Shown piece by piece: positions 7,273 to 15,754 of a stretch of DNA of 64,000 nt (the first letter of the stretch is position 1; every line of letters begins with the position of its first letter). The stretch is taken from the NCBI RefSeq assembly GCF_010894405.1, contig NZ_JAAIYA010000003.1, positions 496,001-560,000 on the forward strand. The letters are read 5' to 3'. The translations under genes and the position numbers were made by a program. This DNA comes from Pyxidicoccus caerfyrddinensis. GTDB lineage: Bacteria; Myxococcota; Myxococcia; Myxococcales; Myxococcaceae. The notes below the pieces were generated by a model. That model was given only the letters and a program-made list of their open reading frames with translations, ran no database searches and was not told the origin of the DNA.

Positions 7273-8574
7273 TCAGGGGCCGACGTAGTCCTCCAGCTCC
7301 ACGCGGGCCGCGCTCAGCCGCGCCAGCACGTCCGGCGCGGGCCACGAGTGGGTGCGGTGGCGCGGCGGCCAGGACTCGGGCACGGGCGTGATGCAGCCGG
7401 GCGCCAGACGCTCCACGTCCTCCCACGGCACCATGAAGACGTCCTGGTTGCCCGGGTTCATCGCCACCACGTCCGAGCGCGGCAGCAGCGTGTCCACGTC
7501 ACGGCTCCAGATGCACCAGGTGACGGGGCGCTCGTCCTTCTTCCGGGCGACGGCGGAGAGGTTGGCGACGAACACGTCCACGTGGGTCGCCTCGTGGAGC
7601 TTGTCGAGCGACTCCTTCTGCGCGGCGTACTCGGACAGGGCGAGGCGCACGTGGGCCAGCCGCACGCGCTGGGCGAGCGCGTCGTTGCCCGGGCGCACGT
7701 ACGGCACCACGCGGCCGGCATCGTCCACCGTGTAGAGCGCGGGGGTGAGGCGGCGCGACGCGGCCTCGTACTCGCGCTCGCCGCTCTCGCACAGGCGCGC
7801 CACGGTGGCGGGATTCGCGTCTCCGGCGATGAACACCGTGGAGCGCTCGGGGAGGATGGCGATGGGGCGGCCCTCCACGCGCCCGGCGAAGGACGCGAGG
7901 AAGCCCGGGTGCAGCAGGCGCGACGTCTCGTACGTGTCGCCGGAGTCGACGGACCAGATGGGACTCGGCGCGCGGTCGTACAGCTCCACGCCGTCGAGCG
8001 GGAGGCCGGCGAGATTGTCATGCGCCGCGGCGAAGGCGGCTTCCTCGTCCGCGCCCCACTCCCGGAGGTGCCGCCGCTGCACGAACATGGCGGACTCGGG
8101 CAGGTCCACCACCACCAGCTCGCGCAGGAAGGGCAGTGTGCGCCGTCCCACCAGCTCGCGGTCGGACTCGAGCTGGGCGAGCTGCGACATGCCGAAGGTG
8201 GACGAGCGCAGCACGGGCAGCAGGCGCCGCCGCACTTCCTCCCAGGGGAGCGAGTCCGGGCCGTCCTGCCAGAGCGAGCGGAGGAACCGCTGGATGAGCT
8301 GGGTGCGCGCCTCGGGTGGCACGTCGCGGGTGTCCGCGAAGAGGTTGTCGAGGAACACGCTGCCCTGGCGCCCGTCGCGGGTGAACTGGAGGCCGTAGCT
8401 GTCCGGGTGGCGCTCCACCTTCTCCACCTTCGGCTCGGCGCGCAGCAGATTCTCCACCTGCTTCAGGAGGTACTCGCGCGGGTCCACGGTGCGCACCGGG
8501 TTCTCCACACGGGCCGAGACAGCAGGCTGCGGCGCCGGAGCCTTCCGTCCGAACAGCCTGTCCCAGAACCCCAT
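7273..8574 (-). CDS. DUF1444 family protein
   Basis: This 433-residue soluble protein begins MGFWDRLFGRK and contains the conserved core RTLPFLRELVVVDLPESAM, followed by REWGADEEAAFAAAHDNLA, found in DUF1444 proteins. The family has no assigned biochemical activity. The C-terminal third (VPYVRPGNDALAQRVRLAHVRLALSEYAAQK) is also typical. There is no signal peptide. GGGAG seven bases before the ATG at 8574 supports the start. It is 83 bases upstream of the EndoV-like gene and could share its transcript. Confidence 0.85.
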   Translation of the reverse strand: MGFWDRLFGRKAPAPQPAVSARVENPVRTVDPREYLLKQVENLLRAEPKVEKVERHPDSYGLQFTRDGRQGSVFLDNLFADTRDVPPEARTQLIQRFLRSLWQDGPDSLPWEEVRRRLLPVLRSSTFGMSQLAQLESDRELVGRRTLPFLRELVVVDLPESAMFVQRRHLREWGADEEAAFAAAHDNLAGLPLDGVELYDRAPSPIWSVDSGDTYETSRLLHPGFLASFAGRVEGRPIAILPERSTVFIAGDANPATVARLCESGEREYEAASRRLTPALYTVDDAGRVVPYVRPGNDALAQRVRLAHVRLALSEYAAQKESLDKLHEATHVDVFVANLSAVARKKDERPVTWCIWSRDVDTLLPRSDVVAMNPGNQDVFMVPWEDVERLAPGCITPVPESWPPRHRTHSWPAPDVLARLSAARVELEDYVGP

Positions 8575-8628
8575 GCGTGCTCCCGCGTGCGTGCCGTGGG
8601 CGAGGTTACGCCCTGGACGCGGTGGGTG

Positions 8629-9348
8629 TCACAAGTCCAGGAAGGTGAGCAGCGCGCCGAGGTCCGCGTCGGACAGGGCCTCCAGGCTGTACGGAGGCAT
8701 GTTGCCGCCGACGCCGAAGAACTGGCCGTGCCGCACCTTCTCGATGACCACCAGCGACGGAGGCACCCCGGGGAAGATTTCGCCGTACTCCTCCGTCACC
8801 TCGGGCAGCAGCGAGGCCGCCTCCGTCAGCCGGCCCGCGCCCGTGTGCGGCTCGCCGTGACAGCTCTGGCAGGCCGCGCGGTACACCTCCTGCCCGCGCG
8901 CCCTGTCTCCGCGGGTCACGTCGGCGGCGTTCTTCACCACCGTCATCGGCAGCGGCCGCGCGTCCTGATTGGGGCTGATGCTCACGAGGTACTCGTAGAG
9001 CGCGCGGCTCTGTGGCGAGTCCTCGGGCAGCGGCGCCACGCCGCGCATGAAGCTGACGTAGCAGAAGTTCACCGCGTCCAGCAGGCGCGTCTCGTACCCG
9101 CCCCACCACGCCTTGCGGAAGGCCGAGTCATACAGCGTGTATCCCGAGTCCAGTCGTCCCGCCGGAGCGGTGGGTGTCGTCGCATGGCACGTGGCGCAGG
9201 AGAAGCTGTTGAACTGGCTCTCCGACAGTCGCGCGTCGCTGAACAGCCGCTCGCCATACTCCGCCGCGGGCACCGGCGCGTCTTCGCCGTCACAGGCCGG
9301 CGCGACGAGCGCCAGCGCCGCGAGCACCGCCAGCCTCGCGAGCTTCAT
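8629..9348 (-). CDS. Di-heme cytochrome c lipoprotein
   Basis: The 239-residue protein has a signal peptide ending in a lipobox (VAPA-C19) and two c-type heme sites, CATCH (51-55) and CQSCH (160-164), each followed by a cytochrome c-like domain with distal Met candidates (for example NMPPYS near the end). It should be a membrane-anchored periplasmic electron carrier with two hemes. It is the last gene of a four-gene minus-strand operon; its ATG overlaps the stop of the preceding beta-propeller gene (ATGA, 9345-9348), pointing to coupled translation and a joint role with that lipoprotein. Confidence 0.9.
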   Translation of the reverse strand: MKLARLAVLAALALVAPACDGEDAPVPAAEYGERLFSDARLSESQFNSFSCATCHATTPTAPAGRLDSGYTLYDSAFRKAWWGGYETRLLDAVNFCYVSFMRGVAPLPEDSPQSRALYEYLVSISPNQDARPLPMTVVKNAADVTRGDRARGQEVYRAACQSCHGEPHTGAGRLTEAASLLPEVTEEYGEIFPGVPPSLVVIEKVRHGQFFGVGGNMPPYSLEALSDADLGALLTFLDL

Positions 9349-10595
9349 GGCTGCCCCCGGAGGATGCTCACCGAGTCCGGGAAGATGCCCACCCGCACCG
9401 TGCCCACCACCGTGCCGGCGGCGAGGTCCACCGCGTGCACCGTGCCCGGGCCCTGGTGGTCGCCTTCACAGACGACGAGCCCGTACTTCTCGTCGGGCGT
9501 CAGCGTCACCTGGTGCACGTTGAGACAGCCGGCCGATGCGAGGTCCACCTCGCGCCGCACCAGTCCCGTCGCCGGGTCGATGTCCGCGAGCGCGTCCGCC
9601 GCCTGGTAGGGCAGGTAGAGCGTCTTGCCGTCGGAGGTGAAGGTCCCGAACATGGGCGCGCCGCGCAGCCCCGTCACCGTGCGCGTCGGGTCCATCGCCT
9701 TCGTGGTGGGATTGAGCACCTGCACCTGCCGGCTGGACAGGGAGCTGACCCACGCCTCGCCCGTGGTGGGCGACAGCGTGAGCGCGTAGGGCTCGTGTTG
9801 CGGACGCACCGCCGTGCCCGTGTTGGCCGCCACCTTCACCCGCTGCACCGTGGGCGGAGTCGCGGTGAGATCCACAATGGCCACCTCGTCAGACCAGCAG
9901 GCGATGTACGCCGTGCGCTCGTCCGCGGACAGGCGCACCGCGTGGGGCGCCGGGCAGACCTCCACCATGCTCTTCCGCGTCATGGTGGCCGCGTCGATGA
10001 TGGCCAGCCGCGCGTTCATCTCCGCCTCGGTGCCGTTCCGCCGCGCCACCTCGGTAATCTTCAGGGTGTCGAAGTGCGTCTGGTACAGCGTGCGCCCGTC
10101 CCGGCTGACGATGATGTCGCCGGGGTTGGGGTCCACGCGCACGGAGCCCATCAGCCGGTTGTCGCGCGCGTCGAGCTTGAGGCAGTAGCCGTCCTCGGAG
10201 CCCGTGCCGTGCGTGCCATGCGGCCCCGAGCCGCCGCCCGGCACGTAGTTGGAGATGCCGACGTAGTAGGCCGAGCCGTCCGGAGCCACCGCCGTGTGGT
10301 GCGGCCCCTCCAGCTCCACCGGGTTGAGCCCCACCGGCACGCGCGCCAGCTCCTTGAAGCCGGGCGTGCCCACGGTGTCCAGCTCGATGAGGCTCATCGT
10401 GTCGTCGAGGCTGTTGGTGATGAGGATGCGCCCGCCGGGCCCGGGCGGCGGAACGACGGTTCCTTCCGCCCACGGGTCCGGGTGCGCGTACTCGAGGTTC
10501 TCCGGGGGCGTCTCGGCGTCCCCCGGCTCCGGGTCCTCGGTGCACGCGGCCAGCGCGAGCGCGAGCGCCGGCACCCACCGGCGTGCCTGCTTCAT
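9345..10595 (-). CDS. YncE-like beta-propeller lipoprotein
   Basis: This 416-residue exported protein has a lipobox (ALAA-C18) and a seven-bladed-type propeller built from about 45-residue repeats with motifs such as ILITNSLDDTMSLIELDT, YALTLSPTTGEAWVSSL and FTSDGKTLYLPY. Such 40-residue YVTN/YncE-like repeats are common in surface proteins and cytochrome-associated propellers. Two internal motifs, HAVRLSADERTAYIACWSDE and CLNVHQVTLTPDE, contain Cys residues that could bind metal or form disulfides. The start overlaps the previous gene by four bases (10592-10595) and its stop overlaps the cytochrome gene, so the three are probably produced together. Confidence 0.88.
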   Translation of the reverse strand: MKQARRWVPALALALAACTEDPEPGDAETPPENLEYAHPDPWAEGTVVPPPGPGGRILITNSLDDTMSLIELDTVGTPGFKELARVPVGLNPVELEGPHHTAVAPDGSAYYVGISNYVPGGGSGPHGTHGTGSEDGYCLKLDARDNRLMGSVRVDPNPGDIIVSRDGRTLYQTHFDTLKITEVARRNGTEAEMNARLAIIDAATMTRKSMVEVCPAPHAVRLSADERTAYIACWSDEVAIVDLTATPPTVQRVKVAANTGTAVRPQHEPYALTLSPTTGEAWVSSLSSRQVQVLNPTTKAMDPTRTVTGLRGAPMFGTFTSDGKTLYLPYQAADALADIDPATGLVRREVDLASAGCLNVHQVTLTPDEKYGLVVCEGDHQGPGTVHAVDLAAGTVVGTVRVGIFPDSVSILRGQP

Positions 10596-11224
10596 CGCGC
10601 GCCCACCATGTGGACGGTGTGCGGCGTGGCCAGCTTGTAGGGGCCCTCGCGCAGGCGGTTCTCCACGAGGTACGCGCTCGTCACCTGGACGGACACGTCC
10701 TGGCCCATCGCGCCGCGCAGCGTGTCCCATGTGGCCGCGTCGAGCGTCCACTGCAGGTTGGAGGTGAGCATCTCCACCGGGCACGTGCGGCCCGGCACCG
10801 TCACCTGCACCCAGTAGATGTCGCCGGTGAAGGGCGGCAGGTGCGCCTCGGCCGAGGGAAGAATCAGGTTCCCCAGCCACGCCAGCACGGAGCGGCCCTC
10901 CTCACGAGGGAGCGCCTGGGGCGAGGGCGCCGTGCCGGGCGTGAGCGATGCAATGGGCGACGTCCACTGCCACGTGGGTGGCGCCTCGGTGGTGACGTAG
11001 GACTGCCCCTGGGTGGGGGACACCAGCGTCACCGACTGCGCGCTGGCCGTGGCCTTGTCCTTCGCGTCCACCAGGGTGCGCCACGCCTCGTCGGTGGCGT
11101 CGCCGCCGTAGAGCGGCTCGCCGCACTCATCGGCCTCCGGCTCGTCGTTGTCACAGGCGGGGGCCAGCGCCAGCAGCGCGGCCGACAGGGACGTCCACAA
11201 GAGCTTCCGGGAGAGGGTCTTCAT
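10592..11224 (-). CDS. Lipoprotein of unknown function in cytochrome operon
   Basis: This 210-residue lipoprotein has a signal peptide with lipobox (LAPA-C24), then a Cys/Asp/Glu-rich linker (about 24-40) and a domain with Ig-like features: SVTLVSPTQGQSY, PPTWQWTS, DIYWVQVTVPG and LQWTLDAATWDTL. That pattern suggests a beta-sandwich comparing a value against a test expression, but I recognise no family. The ATG at 11224 begins 10 bases after the stop of the MYXO-CTERM protein gene. The product is probably a partner of the propeller and cytochrome encoded just downstream. Confidence 0.8.
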   Translation of the reverse strand: MKTLSRKLLWTSLSAALLALAPACDNDEPEADECGEPLYGGDATDEAWRTLVDAKDKATASAQSVTLVSPTQGQSYVTTEAPPTWQWTSPIASLTPGTAPSPQALPREEGRSVLAWLGNLILPSAEAHLPPFTGDIYWVQVTVPGRTCPVEMLTSNLQWTLDAATWDTLRGAMGQDVSVQVTSAYLVENRLREGPYKLATPHTVHMVGAR

Positions 11225-11234
11225 GGTGAGGGGC

Positions 11235-12548
11235 CTACCGGGTGTTCGAGCGCCGCCGGCCGCGGCGCCACAGCGTGAGGGTCGACAGAAGCAGCAGGAC
11301 GGGCGCCGCATTCCCGGACGCCGCGCCGCAGCCATCGGATTTCGACGGAGGCGCCGTCCCGGCGTCGGCGTCGGACGTGCCCGCGTCCTGGGGCGGCGGC
11401 GGAGGTGGCTCCTCCACGCCGCCGTCGGTGTACACCTCCGCGCCGAGCTGGTCCGCGAGCTGCGGCCAGAGGCCCGGGCAGATTTTCTGCGCCGGCGTGC
11501 CCACGGGGCAGTGCTCGGGGCCCTGGATGCCGTAGAGGGTGAACAGCGGCTCCCACGTGTCACCCTGGTCGTTGCTGCGCGCCAGGGCCCAGTCGTGTAG
11601 CCAGGTGGAGCCGCAGGCGTAGAGCGTCTCGCCCGTGCGCAGCGCGCACGAGTTGCCGGTGGGCAGTGGCCGCTTCTCCAGCGGGCCGGAGCTCGGGCCG
11701 CGGAAGAAGTAGTTCAGGGTGCCCACCCACGCGGTGCCGCCGTCGGAGGACAGCTCCATGTTGGTGAAGATGTCGTCCAGTTGCTGCACCTGCGTCAGCG
11801 TGCGGCCGCCGTCGTCGCTGCGCATCAGGTGCGTGTAGCCCTGCGCGGACACGCGCACCCACACGATGTCCGCCTGCACGGGGTCCACCGCCGTCACCAC
11901 CAGGTCGTACGGACGCAGCAGCTCCGGCAGCGCGTGGGGGATTTCCTCCCAGGTGTCGCCCGCGTCGTCGCTGCGGAAGAGGAGCAACTGTCCCGCCGCG
12001 TCGCCGGAGGCATACACGCGCCGGGGGTCCACCGGCGAGACGCGCACGGCGTTGAGGTTGAGCCCCGTGCGCAACAGCGTCGTGGGCTCCCACGTCTCGC
12101 CGCCGTCGCGGGAGCGGTACACGCCATTGGGCGTCGTGGGCCGGCCGGTGACGGCATAGAGGATGCGGTCGTCCGTGGGATGCGCGGCGAGTCCCGTCAC
12201 CCAGGTGCTCTTGAAATACGGATGCGTATTCCAGGAGCAGCCGTTGTCGGCCGAGCGCAGGATGGAACTGCCGGTGGCGGCGATGATGTCGCCGGTCTCG
12301 CGCCACAGGAAGGACTCCGGGCGCCAGCCGCCGTAGCCCATGGCGTCCGGGCATATCCACCGCCACGTCTGGCCGCTGTCGCGCGAAATCACCGCGCCGA
12401 ACGTCGCGCCCACGAAGAAGTCCTCGGGGTGGCCTCGGCGAATGGTGACGTTGGACGTCTCCGGCAGGCCCGCATGTGCGTGCGCGGCCCCGCCCGTGCC
12501 CAGGGCCAGCAGGGTGATGATCGCTGTCACCGTGTTGCGAGGATTCAT
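11235..12548 (-). CDS. BNR/sortilin-like repeat protein with MYXO-CTERM-like tail
   Basis: The 437-residue protein has a signal peptide (hydrophobic stretch ending GGAAHAHA) and six or so BNR repeats carrying the S-x-D-x-G-x-TW motif (ISRDSGQTWRW, YRSRDGGETWEP, FRSDDAGDTWEE, RSNDQGDTWEP), a propeller fold seen in sialidases and photosystem assembly factors. After a Pro/Asp-rich linker it ends with a tripartite tail: a Gly-Cys-Gly motif, a hydrophobic span and an Arg cluster. This is the MYXO-CTERM arrangement, which in myxobacteria is processed by the protease myxosortase so that the protein reaches the surface. It heads the operon running down to the cytochrome c gene. Confidence 0.85.
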   Translation of the reverse strand: MNPRNTVTAIITLLALGTGGAAHAHAGLPETSNVTIRRGHPEDFFVGATFGAVISRDSGQTWRWICPDAMGYGGWRPESFLWRETGDIIAATGSSILRSADNGCSWNTHPYFKSTWVTGLAAHPTDDRILYAVTGRPTTPNGVYRSRDGGETWEPTTLLRTGLNLNAVRVSPVDPRRVYASGDAAGQLLLFRSDDAGDTWEEIPHALPELLRPYDLVVTAVDPVQADIVWVRVSAQGYTHLMRSDDGGRTLTQVQQLDDIFTNMELSSDGGTAWVGTLNYFFRGPSSGPLEKRPLPTGNSCALRTGETLYACGSTWLHDWALARSNDQGDTWEPLFTLYGIQGPEHCPVGTPAQKICPGLWPQLADQLGAEVYTDGGVEEPPPPPPQDAGTSDADAGTAPPSKSDGCGAASGNAAPVLLLLSTLTLWRRGRRRSNTR

Positions 12549-12677
12549 CTCCACGACTCCAGGAACGTGCCGGCCCGGCTCCACGATAACGCCCGGCGCG
12601 TCCACGCATAGCGGCGGAGCGTGAAACGTCGTGCGATATGCGCGTGCTTCCCCGCTCGTTCACCAGGCAGCGCGGGT

Positions 12678-12710
12678 GGGAAGGACCCCACGGGCCGGGT
12701 GGGGCTTCCC
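12678..12710 (+). promoter_or_regulatory. Leader hairpin upstream of the LVIVD-repeat gene
   Basis: GGGAAG plus CCCCAC (12678-12683 and 12686-12691, with a two-base bulge) pair with GTGGGG plus CTTCCC (12699-12710). The hairpin ends 36 bases before the ATG at 12747, so it would be in the 5' leader if transcription starts upstream. A regulatory role is a guess. Confidence 0.35.
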
Positions 12711-12746
12711 GACGCGCTCACCCATCATTGCGGAAGGATGCCTTCG

Positions 12747-14348
12747 ATGAAGCAGTGGTCGCGAAGCGCGTGGGGGCTCGTGTTGTCTGGTGTGCTGGGC
12801 GTGACGGCCGGTTGCTCGGGGGAGCTGGTGACGCCCCCCATCGTCAGACATGAGGTGAAGCCGTGGATGGTGGACAGCCCGGACTGGGAGCACACGGGGC
12901 CGCTGGCCGCCTGCAAGCCGGCCGCGAATGCCGCCGTCCCGTGCGGCGCGTACGAGTCCTTCGACTACTCCGCCTGCAACCTGGCTTCACTGAAGGCCGC
13001 GAAGGCAGGCGGCCTCTACACCACGCACGTCATCCTGGATGACATCGAGCCGGTGTTCAGCACGGTCAACTCGCTGCGGGTGGCGACGGACGGTGGCGTC
13101 TCCCACCACAGCACCGTCGTCTTCTCCGAGCAGCAATTGGAAGATGGCCGGCTCTACCTGGAGTCGCACAGGAGCCGCCCGGATGGCGGTTCCTCCACGC
13201 TGGTGATGGTGGGGTGCGAGGCCAGCGAGGACGGGCTCACGCTGAAGGGCTGCTACCAGCAGTGCCTCAACGGGGCGGGGTTCCTCTCCGGCACCTTCGA
13301 GGCCGCGCGCGTGGTGCGCCGCCAGGGCGAGTCGGAGGCCTCCGGCCTGTCGCTGCTGTCGGAGACGGCGGTGGGCGAGGCGACGCCCGCGGACGTGTAC
13401 GTGACGAAGGGCCATGCGTACGTGGTGTCGCTGCCCTTGATGGGCCGGCCCGGCGGGCTGAGCGTGTTCGACGTGTCCAACCCGCGCGCGCCGGTGCTGA
13501 AGAAGTCGATTTCGTATCCCAATGACAACTACTGGAACGGCGTCTGGGCGAAGGACGACGCGCTCTACGTGGCGAGCGGTAACCAGGGCCTGCACGTCTT
13601 CGACATCTCCGACCCGGCGGACCCGAAGTTCCTGCGCTCGCTGCCCGGGGACGAGGGCGGCATCGACGTGCACACCGTCATCGTCGACGGCAACCGGCTG
13701 TATGCCATGTCGCCGGGGCCCAACGTGGAGACGCTCATCTTCGACGTGAAGGACGCGAAGCAGCCCGTCCTGCTCACCCGCTTCGTGCCTCCAGGCGTGG
13801 GCTCGGCGACGATCAACACCTACCCCCACGACGCCTTCCCCTTCGAGAACAGGCTCTACATCAGCCACTGGGCGGGCGGTTACCTCATCGCGGACGTGAG
13901 GGACACGGAGGCGGTGGAGGTGGTGGGCGAGTACGTCTACGAGCACTCCACCAGCCACACCAGCCGGGTGATGCGCAAAGGGCACCGGCTCTTCGCCTTC
14001 GAGGGCGGTGAGCACTGGGGCGCGCACCTGCGCGTGCTGGACGTGACGGACCCGGAGGCGGTGCGCATCGTCGGTGAGTACCGCCTGCGGCCGGGCATCT
14101 CCATCCACAACATGGAGCTGAAGGGCAACCGGCTGTACCTCTCCCACTACCAGGACGGGGTGCGGGTGCTGGACGTGACGCTGCCCTGGCAGCCGCGCGA
14201 GGTGGGCTACTACAACACCTACCAGCCGGACCACCCGAACGCGGGCTACTCCTTCTACGACGGCGCCATCGGCATCCGCGTGCCGGGGGACGGCCACGTG
14301 TACGTCATCGACACCGTGCGCGGTCTGCTCATCCTGCAGGAGGGCTGA
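12747..14348 (+). CDS. LVIVD-repeat surface lipoprotein
   Basis: The 533-residue lipoprotein (lipobox GVTAG-C23) is built from LVIVD-type repeats, seen as GGLSVFDVSNPRAPVL, GLHVFDISDPADPKFL, YLIADVRDTEAVEVV, LRVLDVTDPEAVRIV and VRVLDVTLPWQPREVG. These repeats form beta-propellers in bacterial and archaeal surface proteins. A Cys-rich region at about 45-75 and 170-200 may form disulfides. Two ATGs are possible: 12738 directly abuts GGAAGG, whereas 12747 leaves nine bases after it, so 12747 is preferred. It is divergent from the exported-protein operon at 11235-12548, and the two share a 198-bp promoter region. Confidence 0.88.
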   Translation: MKQWSRSAWGLVLSGVLGVTAGCSGELVTPPIVRHEVKPWMVDSPDWEHTGPLAACKPAANAAVPCGAYESFDYSACNLASLKAAKAGGLYTTHVILDDIEPVFSTVNSLRVATDGGVSHHSTVVFSEQQLEDGRLYLESHRSRPDGGSSTLVMVGCEASEDGLTLKGCYQQCLNGAGFLSGTFEAARVVRRQGESEASGLSLLSETAVGEATPADVYVTKGHAYVVSLPLMGRPGGLSVFDVSNPRAPVLKKSISYPNDNYWNGVWAKDDALYVASGNQGLHVFDISDPADPKFLRSLPGDEGGIDVHTVIVDGNRLYAMSPGPNVETLIFDVKDAKQPVLLTRFVPPGVGSATINTYPHDAFPFENRLYISHWAGGYLIADVRDTEAVEVVGEYVYEHSTSHTSRVMRKGHRLFAFEGGEHWGAHLRVLDVTDPEAVRIVGEYRLRPGISIHNMELKGNRLYLSHYQDGVRVLDVTLPWQPREVGYYNTYQPDHPNAGYSFYDGAIGIRVPGDGHVYVIDTVRGLLILQEG

Positions 14349-14360
14349 GCCAGGCCCCGT

Positions 14361-14386
14361 GGCGGGTGGAAGGTTGTCCACCCGTC
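14361..14386 (+). terminator. Hairpin after the LVIVD-repeat gene
   Basis: GGCGGGTGGA (14361-14370) pairs with TCCACCCGTC (14377-14386) over ten positions, one a G-U pair, with a six-base loop, 12 bases after the stop codon. It lacks a T-run. Confidence 0.5.
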
Positions 14387-14550
14387 ACAACGCCCCGGGG
14401 GACGCCCACTCGGAAGCGTCCGCGGGAGGTGGGCCCGGTGCGCGGGGCTCGCCTCCCACCCGTCCTGTCTGCTACGGACGCGTCAGACACCCGGTCCGAG
14501 GGCGGCTCCTGGCAGGCGGCCCACGGGTGTCCTTCGGGGGAGTGCAAGAC

Positions 14551-15741
14551 ATGGCGGGGTCCACGGTGGAGCCCAAGCGCATCGACGACAGTGCGGGGCG
14601 GGGGGACGTGCCCGTGGGGGCCGCCACGCGCGCCGTCTGGGAGGCGGTGATGCAGGGAGCGGTGGAGGTGGCCGTCCGGGCCTACGAGGACCTGGCCGCG
14701 CCGCAGCGGGAGCGCGTGCTGGAGGAGTCTTCCGGCGTGCCCGGGCAGACGCGCTCGTCGCTGGTGGAGGTGCTGAGAAGGGCGCGGGACTTCGCGGGAG
14801 CCGCGCGCCTGCTGGAAGCGGATGGCGCGCACGCGGCATCGGCCCCGCTGCACGAGCAGTCCGGCGCCCTGCAGAAGGCGGCCGAGGCGTGGCTGCGCGC
14901 CGGCGAGCGCGGGCGGGCCGCCGCCGCCTTCGAGCGCGCGGGCAGCCTGGAGCGGGCGCTGGAGTTGTACCGGGCTCTGGATGCGCGCGAGTCCATGGCC
15001 CAGTGTCTCACGCGCCTGCAGCGGCCCCTGGAGGCCGCGGCGGTGTACCGCGAGCTGGGCAACGCGCACGCGGAATTGGAGTCGCTGCGCGCGATTGCGC
15101 CCGGGCACCCGCGCCGGCGCGAGGCGGTGCTGCGGATGAGCGCGCTGCTGGACGCGCTGGGTGACTCGTGGCGGGCGCTGGTGCTGCTGGCGGACGCGAT
15201 GCAGGAGTCCGGCGCGGCGCGCGAGGACGGCGCGCTCCAGGCGGAGCACGCGCGGCTGCTCAGGCACCTGGGGCTGGACGCGGGCGTGACGGAGCCCGAG
15301 CGGGCGCCCCCGCCGCCGGACGGCTACGAGTACCTCAAGGCCATCCCCATCTTCGGCGAGCTGCCGATGCAGGACATGAAGGACCTGTTCCGCATGGCGC
15401 AGCAGGTGCTCATCCCCGAGGACACCACGGTGCTGGAGAAGGGCGCGCGGGGCACGGGGCTCCTGGTGCTGCTGGACGGGACGGTGGACGTGTTCAGCGG
15501 CCCAGGGATGGACGCTCGGCTGCTCAACACGCTGGGGCCGGGGGCGTTCCTGGGTGAAATCTCACTCATCCTGGACGGGTCCACGTCCGCGCACGTGCGC
15601 TCGCGCACGGCGGTGCGGGCGCTGCGGGTGACGCGGGTGGACTTCCAGCACTACCTGGACACCCACGAGGCTGCCGCGCTGCGCATCTACCGGCTGTTCA
15701 CCGAGAATCTGGCCGAGCGCGTCCGGGCGCTGAGCGCGTAG
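14551..15741 (+). CDS. Helical-repeat protein with C-terminal cyclic-nucleotide-binding-like domain
   Basis: The 396-residue cytoplasmic protein has a helical, Ala/Leu/Arg-rich N-terminal half reminiscent of TPR repeats (for example RAAAAFERAGSLERALELYRAL) and a C-terminal cNMP-binding fold from about 255 to 380. The phosphate-binding cassette region reads LGEISLILDGSTSAHVRS: Gly-Glu is kept but the Arg that grips the cyclic phosphate is missing, so it may not bind cAMP. The ATG at 14551 follows GGGGGAG by about nine bases. It lies 13 bases upstream of a second protein of similar design, probably cotranscribed. Partners unknown. Confidence 0.8.
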   Translation: MAGSTVEPKRIDDSAGRGDVPVGAATRAVWEAVMQGAVEVAVRAYEDLAAPQRERVLEESSGVPGQTRSSLVEVLRRARDFAGAARLLEADGAHAASAPLHEQSGALQKAAEAWLRAGERGRAAAAFERAGSLERALELYRALDARESMAQCLTRLQRPLEAAAVYRELGNAHAELESLRAIAPGHPRRREAVLRMSALLDALGDSWRALVLLADAMQESGAAREDGALQAEHARLLRHLGLDAGVTEPERAPPPPDGYEYLKAIPIFGELPMQDMKDLFRMAQQVLIPEDTTVLEKGARGTGLLVLLDGTVDVFSGPGMDARLLNTLGPGAFLGEISLILDGSTSAHVRSRTAVRALRVTRVDFQHYLDTHEAAALRIYRLFTENLAERVRALSA

Positions 15742-15754
15742 GCTGGGGCTCGCA

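Noticed and set aside
6695..7426. Longer start for the EndoV-like protein
   Set aside because: It overlaps the DUF1444 gene and its first 79 residues are Arg/Gly/Ala-rich; the ATG at 7189 has GAGGAGG before it.
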